Program-made: the position numbers and the translations under genes
Notes under the pieces: model-generated
Told to the model about the DNA's origin: nothing
Database searches by the model: none
What the model saw: only the letters and a program-made list of their open reading frames with translations
DNA from: Bradyrhizobium sp. CB1015
GTDB taxonomy: Bacteria > Pseudomonadota > Alphaproteobacteria > Rhizobiales > Xanthobacteraceae
Direction of reading: 5' to 3'
Length of the DNA: 64,000 nucleotides
NCBI RefSeq assembly: GCF_025200925.1
Contig: NZ_CP104174.1
Coordinates: 2,728,001 to 2,792,000, forward strand
Part shown: in pieces, positions 45,211-52,378 of the stretch
How positions within the stretch are numbered: the stretch's first letter is position 1
Layout of the letters: every line of letters begins with the position of its first letter

Positions 45211-46434
45211 TCACGAATTCACGTGCACGAAATCGCGCAGCAGCGGATAGATCTCGTTGTTCCAGCGCTTGCCGGAGAACACGCCGTAATGGCCGACGCC
45301 GGCCTGCATGTGGTGGACGCGGCGATAGGCGCGCACGCCGGTGCAGAGGTCCTGCGCGGCCAGCGTCTGGCCGATCGAGCAGATGTCGTCCTTCTCGCCT
45401 TCGACCGTCATCAGGCCCATGCGGCTGACCGCCCTGGTGTTCACGGGACGGCCGCGATGCATCAGCTTGCCTTGCGGCAGGAGGTGCTCCTGGAACACGT
45501 CGCGCACGGTCTCGATGTAGAACTCGGCCGGCAGATCCATCACGGCGAAATATTCGTCGTAGAACGTCTTGATGGTCGCGGCTTTCTCCTTCTCGCCCTT
45601 GGCGATGTGGTTGGCGAGGTCGAGATGCTGCTTGATGTGGCGCTCGAGATTCATCGAGACGAAGGCGGTGAGCTGCACGAAGCCGGGATAGACCTTGCGC
45701 AAGGCGCCGCGGCACTGCATCGGCACGTAATTGATCAAATTGCGCTCGAACCATTCGATCGGCTTGCTCTTGGCGAACTCGTTGACCCTGGTCGGCTGGA
45801 TCCGCGTGTCGATCGGGCCGGCCATCAGCGTCAGCGTCGCCGGGCGCGAGGGATGGTTGTCCTCGCACATGATCGCGGCGGCCGCGAGTGCGGAGACGGA
45901 CGGCTGGCAGATCGCCACCATGTGCGGGCGCGGCCCGAGCTGTCCGAGGAAATCGATCAGGTGCTCGGTGTAATCGTCGAGCCCGAAGCGGCCCTCGCTG
46001 CGCGGGATGTCGCGCGGATTGTGCCAGTCGGTGATGTAGACGTCGTGGTCCTGCAGCAGCGTCTTCACGGTGCCGCGCAGGAGCGTCGCGAAGTGGCCGG
46101 ACATCGGCGCCACCAGCAGCATGCGCGGCTGCTCGCCGACGCCCTCTTTCTTGAAGTGCAGCAGCGAGCCGAACGGCGTCGCGTAGGCGATCTCCTCGCT
46201 GACGGCGACCTCGCGGTTGCCCACCATGACGCTGTCGATGCCGTAGGCGGGACGGTCGTAGGTGAGGGTGGAGCGCGAGATCAGCTCCAGCGCGGCCGAC
46301 AGCCGGCCGACCACCTGGTCCGATAGGCCCTGAGGCACCAGGTGGAGGAATTTGAGCGCGGACGAAGCCCCCGCGCGCCATGGCGCCGTCAGGTCCATGT
46401 GGTTCTGAAAAGCCTGATAATACATCGACATCAT
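45211..46434 (-). CDS. phaZ: Intracellular PHB depolymerase
   Basis: The 407-residue protein matches the intracellular polyhydroxybutyrate depolymerase family, which mobilises stored PHB granules. It begins MMSMYYQAFQNHMDLTAPWR, lacks a signal peptide, and has a Cys in the nucleophile elbow (Cys176 in AICQPSVSA) in place of Ser, as in the Ralstonia PhaZ1 type. Asp and His of the triad are likely in VEGEKDDIC and GVGHYGVFSG. Start ATG 46432-46434. The last 24 codons exist twice in the window; this copy is intact. No phaC, phaA or phaB is adjacent. Confidence 0.93.
   Translation of the reverse strand: MMSMYYQAFQNHMDLTAPWRAGASSALKFLHLVPQGLSDQVVGRLSAALELISRSTLTYDRPAYGIDSVMVGNREVAVSEEIAYATPFGSLLHFKKEGVGEQPRMLLVAPMSGHFATLLRGTVKTLLQDHDVYITDWHNPRDIPRSEGRFGLDDYTEHLIDFLGQLGPRPHMVAICQPSVSALAAAAIMCEDNHPSRPATLTLMAGPIDTRIQPTRVNEFAKSKPIEWFERNLINYVPMQCRGALRKVYPGFVQLTAFVSMNLERHIKQHLDLANHIAKGEKEKAATIKTFYDEYFAVMDLPAEFYIETVRDVFQEHLLPQGKLMHRGRPVNTRAVSRMGLMTVEGEKDDICSIGQTLAAQDLCTGVRAYRRVHHMQAGVGHYGVFSGKRWNNEIYPLLRDFVHVNS
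45214..45286 (-). repeat. Right copy of the 73-bp direct repeat (functional phaZ 3' end)
   Basis: Identical to 43189-43261. Here it is the in-frame end of phaZ (the residues before and including HVNS), followed by TGA at 45211-45213. Confidence 0.9.
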
Positions 46435-46590
46435 ACTGAACCGCCCACCCCGTCCCGTGCTGCTATGCAATAAGGACGCCAGACGGCAATCGGGCCCCGC
46501 GCAAAACTGGCACGTCGCTTGCTGTTCATGCCGTGGAAGCACGAGGCCACGGGCAGGCCGGGCCGATGTCGGGACCAGGGAAAGGGTCAT

Positions 46591-47247
46591 ATGGCGAAGG
46601 CGACACTGACCATCAGCAGCAAGAACTACTCGTCCTGGTCGCTGCGTGGCTGGCTGCTGACGAAATTCTCCGGGCTCGACTTCGAGGAGATCGTCACCGC
46701 GCCGGACGATCCGTCGGCGCGTGCCGAGATCCTGCTGCTGTCGTCCTCGATCCTGGTGCCGTGCCTGCGGCACGAGGGCGCCGTGGTCTGGGACACGCTG
46801 GCCATTGCCGAATATCTCAACGAGGCGATGCCGGACGCCGGCCTGCTGCCGGCCGACCGCGTCCAGCGCGCCCATTGCCGCTCGATCTCAGGCGAAATCC
46901 ATTCCGGCTTCACCACGCTGCGCGCCTCGCTCCCGGTCAACCTGAAGGGACACTTTCCCGGCTTCAAGATCTGGTCGCGGGCGCAGGCCGACATCGACCG
47001 GGTCTGCTTCATCTGGCGCGACTGCCTGGAGAAATCGGGCGGCCCCTTCCTGTTCGGCGAGAAGCGCACCATGGCGGATGCGATGTACGCCCCGGTGGTG
47101 ACGCGCTTCGTGACCTACGACGTCAAGCTCGCACCGCCGCTGAAGGCCTATGCCGACACCATTATGGCGATGCCCGAGATGCAGGAATGGATCGCGGCGG
47201 CGAGGGAGGAGCCGGCCGAGATCGAGGAGCTCGAGGTCGAATATTAG
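46591..47247 (+). CDS. Glutathione S-transferase family protein
   Basis: The 218-residue cytoplasmic protein has an N-terminal thioredoxin-like GST domain opening ISSKNYSSWSLRGWLL, where the Ser-Ser-Trp-Ser cluster supplies the catalytic hydroxyl, a glutathione-binding VWDTLAIAEYLNE (with the ES-like turn replaced by DT), and an all-helical C-terminal domain (MADAMYAPVVTRF). Start ATG 46591 with AGGGAAAGGG upstream. Divergent from phaZ with about 155 bases between. Substrate not predictable. Confidence 0.9.
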   Translation: MAKATLTISSKNYSSWSLRGWLLTKFSGLDFEEIVTAPDDPSARAEILLLSSSILVPCLRHEGAVVWDTLAIAEYLNEAMPDAGLLPADRVQRAHCRSISGEIHSGFTTLRASLPVNLKGHFPGFKIWSRAQADIDRVCFIWRDCLEKSGGPFLFGEKRTMADAMYAPVVTRFVTYDVKLAPPLKAYADTIMAMPEMQEWIAAAREEPAEIEELEVEY

Positions 47248-47528
47248 GCAGGTGTCGCACGGCCCTGCCTGTTTCGGCGGCGCAGGTCCCTCCGCTGCGG
47301 CTGCAGCGCTATGCCTTTGCAACAATTAACCTTTGGCGCCGGCGACAGGCGCCTGCGATCCCGCCGGCTGCGCAGATATTGTGCGTGCCTGCCGGGGCGC
47401 CGCGAGATCTAGTCGTGAACAGAAGCGTACAGGGCGCTTCGGCTGATTCGGACGTGATTCGTTCGGGCCGCGTTCCGAAGGTTAAAGCGGAGCGCGGGCC
47501 CCGTCGCATTTTGAAACAGAGAACGCCT

Positions 47529-47753
47529 TCAGGCGGCCCCGCGCTGCTTCACGCGCGGCAGGCGCCAGCCGATCACGGTTGCCTCCACCGCAATGCCGGC
47601 CTCGTGGTTTTGCCAGCGTCCCTCGACATAGCGGCAGGCGAACGGCAGTTGATATGTCCCGCTGTGATCCTCGCACAGCACTTCGAGTGGCAGGCCCGGC
47701 GGTGGTTCTCCGGCGCCGTCGAATTCCGCCAAACGTCTATCGCGCGTTGCCAT
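47529..47753 (-). CDS. Small conserved-looking protein of unknown function
   Basis: A 74-residue protein (MATRDRRLAEFDGAGEPPPG...) with a central LEVLCEDHSGTYQLPFACRY segment and a basic end. The start at 47751-47753 has GGGGAG about nine bases upstream, and codon use has the GC-rich third positions of a real gene. I think similar short proteins occur next to housekeeping genes in Bradyrhizobium, but I cannot name the family. It stands alone between GST and a small secreted protein. Confidence 0.6.
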   Translation of the reverse strand: MATRDRRLAEFDGAGEPPPGLPLEVLCEDHSGTYQLPFACRYVEGRWQNHEAGIAVEATVIGWRLPRVKQRGAA

Positions 47754-47937
47754 TCTAATATTCTCCCCTAAACAAAGCCGCGGACAGAGCGCCCACTTCT
47801 TCCGCGCGCGGATCATCGTTCCCCGTCCGAGGGAACGGACGCAAGCTCAACGCGAGAATGCGGTACGAGTGTGGTAGCCTCACGCGGCTGCGCACAAACA
47901 GCGCACATTGATGTGATCGACTGGCCGAGGAACTTTC

Positions 47938-48294
47938 ATGCTGCTTCGAAACGCCGGCATTTGTTTCGCGATATTGCTGCTCGCAGCGCTGGCGCCTCTG
48001 CCGGTGCTCGCGCAGGACGTGCCCGGCATCGAGATCTGCACGGTCGAGAAGACCATGGAGCGCCGCACCAGCTGTCTGCAGAGCAATGTCGACTTCCTGC
48101 AGAAGACGATCACCAAGCTCGGCCTCGATCACCAGCAGAAGCTGGACGCGGCGGGTCGTCAGATCGATGCGTTGAAGACAGCCGTCGCCGGCCTGCAGAA
48201 GACGCTCGCCGATCTTCAGGCCGCGCAGGCGAAGACCGCCGAGGATCTGAAGAAGAAGCAGGACGCGCCGCCGGCGAAGGACGCCGCGAAATAG
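47938..48294 (+). CDS. Small secreted coiled-coil protein
   Basis: A 118-residue protein with a Sec signal peptide (NAGICFAILLLAALAPLPVLAQ) cut near residue 26. The mature part has two Cys (EICTVEKTMERRTSC) that could form a disulfide and then a helical, heptad-like region with Gln/Leu/Lys (LQKTITKL... to DLKKKQD), ending in a Lys/Ala tail. It is probably a periplasmic coiled coil. Function unknown. Convergent with the mandelate-racemase-family gene, nine bases apart. Confidence 0.72.
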   Translation: MLLRNAGICFAILLLAALAPLPVLAQDVPGIEICTVEKTMERRTSCLQSNVDFLQKTITKLGLDHQQKLDAAGRQIDALKTAVAGLQKTLADLQAAQAKTAEDLKKKQDAPPAKDAAK

Positions 48295-48303
48295 GCGCGC
48301 CGG

Positions 48304-49407
48304 TCACGCCACGCGATAACGCTTCATCACGCCGCGATCGGGCTCATAGCCGAGCCCGGGTCCCGCCGGCACCGCGACATGGCCGGAGGCATCGACATCG
48401 GCGCGGCCGCCCCAGAGGCAGGCCTTGCGCTTTAAATAGAACATCTCGACCAGCCCGTCGTCGCGCGTCGCGAGCAGATGCAGCGTCGCCAGCAGGCCAG
48501 GGCCGAAGTAAGGAGAGTGCGGCACGATCTTGACGCCGGACCGATCGGCCAGCGCCGCGACCTTCGTGAATTCCGTGATGCCGCCGACCTTGATCACCGA
48601 GGGCTGGGCGTGGCTGACCGCGCCCGCCTCCATCATCTGGCGGAATTGATATGCCGTGCAGGCATTCTCGCCGGCGGCAATACCGAGCCCGCTCTTGCTG
48701 CGCACCTCGGCAAGCGTGGTGAAGTCTTCCGGCGGCCAGACCGGCTCCTCCAGAAACAGCGGCTGCGCGTCGCGGCATGTCGTCGCGAAGGCGATCGCCT
48801 GCTCGCCGGTCAGCGGGCAGTTCATGTCGACCATCAGCGGAATGTTGGGGCCGATCGCCTCGCGTGCGGCGAGCACCGCAAACGTCGTGGTTTCGTGCAG
48901 CTTGATCGCGCCATAGCCGAGCGCGAGCGCCTTCCTGCATTCGGCGGCGATGTTGTCGGGCGAGCCGATCCGGAGCAGGCTCGCGTAAGCCGGAATAGCC
49001 GTGCGCCTGATCTCGCCCAGCAGGCGATGCAGCGGCACGTCCTTAACCTTCGCGGCCAGGTCCCACAATGCGATATCGAGCCCGGAGATTGCGAACATGG
49101 TGATGCCGTAGCGGCCGAACAGATGCAGGTTGCGCTGGATCTGCTCCATGAATGCGGGAATGCCGGCCGCATCGGGCACCTTCAGCCCGCGGGCCTGCGG
49201 CGCGATCATCTCCTCGACCGCGCTGCGCGTGGTGCGCGGACAGACATAGGCGAAGGCATCGCCCCAGCCGGTCAGCCCGGCATCGGTCGTGACCTCGACG
49301 AGAACCATATCGAGGGCCGTGATGGCGGAAGCGCCCTGGCGGAAGCTCGCGACACCGGAATCATAGGGGATGCGGATCTGGTGCGCCCGCACATCGGTGA
49401 TTTCCAT
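48304..49407 (-). CDS. Mandelate racemase / muconate lactonizing enzyme family protein with a KxH motif
   Basis: The 367-residue enolase-superfamily enzyme keeps the metal triad at Asp194 (MVDMNCP), Glu220 (FLEEPVW) and Glu247 (AAGENAC), with His297 (IVPHSPY) as a likely general base/acid. Where mandelate racemase has a KxK motif this has Lys169-Leu-His171 (AIKLHETT), so the second Lys is replaced. Members are acid-sugar dehydratases, racemases or cycloisomerases; I cannot fix the substrate. Start ATG 49405-49407 with GAGGAA upstream. Divergent from an AraC regulator with a 170-bp gap. Confidence 0.9.
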   Translation of the reverse strand: MEITDVRAHQIRIPYDSGVASFRQGASAITALDMVLVEVTTDAGLTGWGDAFAYVCPRTTRSAVEEMIAPQARGLKVPDAAGIPAFMEQIQRNLHLFGRYGITMFAISGLDIALWDLAAKVKDVPLHRLLGEIRRTAIPAYASLLRIGSPDNIAAECRKALALGYGAIKLHETTTFAVLAAREAIGPNIPLMVDMNCPLTGEQAIAFATTCRDAQPLFLEEPVWPPEDFTTLAEVRSKSGLGIAAGENACTAYQFRQMMEAGAVSHAQPSVIKVGGITEFTKVAALADRSGVKIVPHSPYFGPGLLATLHLLATRDDGLVEMFYLKRKACLWGGRADVDASGHVAVPAGPGLGYEPDRGVMKRYRVA

Positions 49408-49577
49408 GACCCGGTTCCTCTTTCTCGTGAGCGGTTTCGACGAATGTAGCCACGAACGCCGGGGCGTTGCCAGCTTCCATTGGCCGGCTATCCTGGCGCG
49501 AAGGACAGCAATGCCGATCAAGCAGGGCGATGGTAACAGGCGCATCATCGCCGCGCTTCGAACGAGGCCTGAACCAC

Positions 49578-50423
49578 ATGAATCCAGCCCAGCGCGCGCT
49601 CTGGTATATCGAGAGCCATCTGGCCGAGCCGATGACGCTCGACGAGATCGCTGCGATCTCGGGCGTGTCGCGGTTCCACATGGTGCGTGCGTTTGCCGCA
49701 GCGGTCGGTCTGCCGGTGATGCGCTACGTGCGCGCGCGGCGGCTGACGGAGGCGGCGCGCAGTCTGGCAAAGGGCGCACCCGACATCCTGTCACTGGCGC
49801 TGGAGGCGGATTACGGCTCGCACGAAGCCTTCACCCGCGCGTTCCGCGACCAATTCGGCACCACGCCCGAAGCGGTGAGGGCGGCAGCGTGCGTCAACCA
49901 GCTCAGGCTACAGGAGCCGATCCTCATGGACTCGACCATGCTCGACCATCTTGCCCCACCGCGCTTCGAGACCGCAAAGGCCTTCCTCGTCGCCGGTCCC
50001 GCCGAGCGCATCGCCTGCGACAACGGCGCCATGATCCCCGGTCTATGGCAGCGCTTCAATCGGGAGGTCGCCGATATTCCCGCGCGCGTCGGCCAAGGAA
50101 ATAATCAAGTCGCCTACGGCGTCTGCTGCAATGGCGATGATGCCGGCAATTTCGACTACATCGCCGGCGTCGAGGTCGCCGACTTCTCCGACCTGCCGCG
50201 CCGCTTCGGTCGCATCCGCATTCCCGAGCAGCGTTATGCGGTGTTCACGCACAAGGACCACGTCGCCTCGATCCGCCGCACCGTCAACACGATCTGGAAT
50301 CAGTGGCTGCCGGCGTCCGGCCTGAAAGCCGCGGATGCGCCGAACTTCGAGCGCTATGACGAAAAATTCGATCCCGCGACCGGCCATGGCGGCTTCGAAA
50401 TCTGGATACCGGTCAGGGAATAG
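49578..50423 (+). CDS. AraC family regulator with GyrI-like effector domain (Rob-type)
   Basis: The 281 residues start with the AraC HTH pair (MTLDEIAAISGVSRFHMVRAF, then ILSLALEADYGSHEAFTRAF) and continue with a GyrI-like small-molecule binding domain (about 115-280, ending GGFEIWIPVRE). This order, DNA-binding first, is that of Rob. It usually senses hydrophobic drugs or metabolites. Start ATG 49578. Faces the MR-family gene, a plausible target. Its stop codon at 50421-50423 runs straight into the class 5 repeat. Confidence 0.92.
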   Translation: MNPAQRALWYIESHLAEPMTLDEIAAISGVSRFHMVRAFAAAVGLPVMRYVRARRLTEAARSLAKGAPDILSLALEADYGSHEAFTRAFRDQFGTTPEAVRAAACVNQLRLQEPILMDSTMLDHLAPPRFETAKAFLVAGPAERIACDNGAMIPGLWQRFNREVADIPARVGQGNNQVAYGVCCNGDDAGNFDYIAGVEVADFSDLPRRFGRIRIPEQRYAVFTHKDHVASIRRTVNTIWNQWLPASGLKAADAPNFERYDEKFDPATGHGGFEIWIPVRE

Positions 50424-50510
50424 CATGATCCGGAAAAGTGCGAAGCGGTTTTCCGAAAAGATCATGCTCAAACAATAACGCAAGGCGCGATGATCTTCAT
50501 CGCGCTTTGC
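50423..50510. repeat. Double-hairpin intergenic repeat, class 5, inverted relative to 43063
   Basis: GCATGATCCGGAAAA...TTTTCCG...GATCATGC followed by CGCGATGATCTTCATCGCGC. The two hairpins are in opposite order to the copy at 43063-43165. The repeat begins at the stop codon of the AraC/GyrI gene, so it may act as its terminator. Confidence 0.8.
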
Positions 50511-50646
50511 AACGCAACGCTGGCATACCGTCCCGCTTGCTTGGCAAGCCTCGGCGACTTTGCCATAACCGCAGGCAAATCTTGCCTGCGGGGGCCCGTG
50601 CCGGACATCCCGTGCAAGCCATAACAAGCAGCCGGGAGGGTCTCCA

Positions 50647-51573
50647 ATGTCCAACGTCCGCGTTCTCGCCACCGACCTCGAATTTCCCGAAGGGCCGGTC
50701 GTGATGCCGGACGGTTCGGTGGTGCTGGTGGAGATTCGCGGCCAGCGGCTGACACGTGTCTATCCCGACGGTCGCAAGGAAATCGTGGCCAAGATTCCCG
50801 GCGGCCCGAATGGCGCCGCGCTCGGGCCCGACGGCAAGATCTACATCTGCAACAATGGCGGCTTCTCCTGGATTCCGGCCGGCAAGATGATCATGCCGGG
50901 CCCGCAGCCGGACGATTATCTCGGCGGCGCGATCCAGCGCGTCGACCTGCAATCCGGCAAGGTCGAGACTGTCGTGACCAAATGCGGCGCGCACGATCTG
51001 CGCGGGCCGAACGACCTCGTGTTCGACAAGCAGGGCGGCCTCTGGTTCTCCGATCTCGGCAAGCGCCGCGCGCGCGAAATGGACGTCGGCGGCATGTATT
51101 ACCTCAAGCCCGGCATGAGCGAGATCGTCGAAATCGTGCACGGCGTATTGCCGGCCAACGGTATCGGCCTGTCGCCGGACGAGAATACGGTCTACATCGC
51201 GGAAACGCCGACCGGGCGGCTCTGGGCCTATGAGCTCTCGGCGCCGGGCACGCTCAAGCCGCGCGATCCGATCTATCGCGGCGAGCGCGGCCAGCCGATC
51301 TGCGGCCTCGGCGGCTACCAGATGTTCGACTCGCTCGCGGTGGAAGCGAACGGCAATGTCTGCGTTGCCACCCTGGTCTCCGGCTGCATCTCGGTGATCG
51401 CGCCCGACGGCGCCCTGGTGGAACAGGTCCCGACCGGCGACCGCGTCACCACCAACATCGCCTTCGGCGGCCCCGAGCTGAAGACCGCCTACATCACGCT
51501 CTCGGGCAAGGGCGAGCTGATCGCCATGGACTGGCCGCGCGGCGGTTTGCCGCTCAATTTTCTGAACAAGTAA
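50647..51573 (+). CDS. SMP-30/gluconolactonase family protein
   Basis: A 308-residue six-bladed beta-propeller of the SMP-30/gluconolactonase/LRE-like family. Metal ligands are visible: Glu in EFPEGPV, Asn in GPNDLVFD and in ANGIGLSPD, and Asp in MFDSLAVEANGN. It should hydrolyse a sugar lactone or related ester using a divalent ion. A GGGAGGGT ribosome site precedes the ATG at 50647. No signal peptide. Close to a GMC oxidoreductase, which could make a lactone, but a GNAT gene and a repeat lie between. Confidence 0.9.
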   Translation: MSNVRVLATDLEFPEGPVVMPDGSVVLVEIRGQRLTRVYPDGRKEIVAKIPGGPNGAALGPDGKIYICNNGGFSWIPAGKMIMPGPQPDDYLGGAIQRVDLQSGKVETVVTKCGAHDLRGPNDLVFDKQGGLWFSDLGKRRAREMDVGGMYYLKPGMSEIVEIVHGVLPANGIGLSPDENTVYIAETPTGRLWAYELSAPGTLKPRDPIYRGERGQPICGLGGYQMFDSLAVEANGNVCVATLVSGCISVIAPDGALVEQVPTGDRVTTNIAFGGPELKTAYITLSGKGELIAMDWPRGGLPLNFLNK

Positions 51574-51587
51574 ACGGTGCTAGTGAC

Positions 51588-51753
51588 CGTCATTGCGAGC
51601 GAAGCAACTACCAGACCCTCACCCTGAGGAGCGCGCCCTTCGCGCGCGTCTCGAAGGGCGAGGCCACCGGCGGGCCTTCATCCTTCGAGACGCGCGTTCC
51701 GCGCTCCTCAGGATGAGGATCTGGCAGTCCGGCTGCCTTGCCGCACAATGACG
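51588..51753. repeat. Composite palindromic repeat: class 2 nested in class 1
   Basis: Outer arms CGTCATTGCGAGCGAAGCAA and CACAATGACG are class 1; between them, at about 51617-51719, is a full class 2 unit (CCTCACCCTGAGGAGCGCG ... CGCTCCTCAGGATGAGG). CCAGA and TCTGG flank the inner unit. It lies between the lactonase and GNAT genes. Confidence 0.75.
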
Positions 51754-51768
51754 TAAGGAGAGATTTCA

Positions 51769-52362
51769 ATGCCCTGGCCCGATCCCATCACCCTGCGCGG
51801 ACAGCACGCCCGTCTCGAGCCGCTGTCGCATGATCATCGCGAGGGGCTGGTCGAGGCCGTCAAGGACGGCGAGCTGTCGAAGCTGTGGTACACCGCGATC
51901 CCGCTGCCGGAGAACATGGGCAAGGAGATCGACCGCCGCCTCGGCCTGCAGGCCGCGGGCTCGATGCTGCCCTTCACCGTGTTCGATTCCGGCGGCAGGA
52001 TCGTCGGCATGACCACCTACATGAACATCGATGCCGCGAACCGCCGCGTCGAGATCGGCTCGACCTGGTATGGCAAGAGCGCGCAGCGCGGGCCGCTCAA
52101 CACCCAGTGCAAGCTGCTGCTGCTGCGCCACGCCTTCGAGACGCTGAACTGCATCGCGGTCGAGTTCCGCACGCACTTCTTCAACCACCAGAGCCGCCGC
52201 GCCATCGAGCGCCTGGGCGCCAAGCAGGACGGTATCCTGCGCAGTCATCAGATCGCGCCGAACGGCACGTTGCGCGACACTGTCGTCTACAGCATCACCG
52301 CCGCCGAATGGCCGACGGTGCAGGCGCATCTCGAATTCCAACTCAACGACAAGCCGCGCTAG
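51769..52362 (+). CDS. GNAT family N-acetyltransferase (RimJ/RimL-like)
   Basis: The 197-residue protein has the GNAT fold sequence pattern: strand pair VFDSGGRIVGMTTYMN, VEIGSTWYGKSAQRGPLNTQCKLLLLRHAF with the acetyl-CoA loop, and the RimJ/L-type VEFRTHFFNHQSRRAIERLGAKQDGILR block. It transfers an acetyl group to an amine on a protein or small molecule. A TAAGGAGAG site precedes ATG 51769. It ends 16 bases before the GMC gene, so both may be cotranscribed. Confidence 0.9.
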   Translation: MPWPDPITLRGQHARLEPLSHDHREGLVEAVKDGELSKLWYTAIPLPENMGKEIDRRLGLQAAGSMLPFTVFDSGGRIVGMTTYMNIDAANRRVEIGSTWYGKSAQRGPLNTQCKLLLLRHAFETLNCIAVEFRTHFFNHQSRRAIERLGAKQDGILRSHQIAPNGTLRDTVVYSITAAEWPTVQAHLEFQLNDKPR

Positions 52363-52378
52363 GGGCGGCCGAGGGACC

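Larger units (their letters stand above)
43262..45213. mobile_element. Putative inserted cassette between 73-bp direct repeats at the phaZ 3' end
   Basis: About 1.95 kb bounded by the two phaZ 3'-end copies. GC is visibly lower (roughly the low to mid 50s per cent in lines I counted, against the mid 60s around it) and codon choice is more AT-rich. It holds a small unknown gene and a metallophosphoesterase gene, both on the plus strand. There is no integrase, transposase or inverted repeat. The architecture is that of a gene-3'-end integration with att-like direct repeats, mobilised in trans or a relic of a larger island. Confidence 0.6.
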
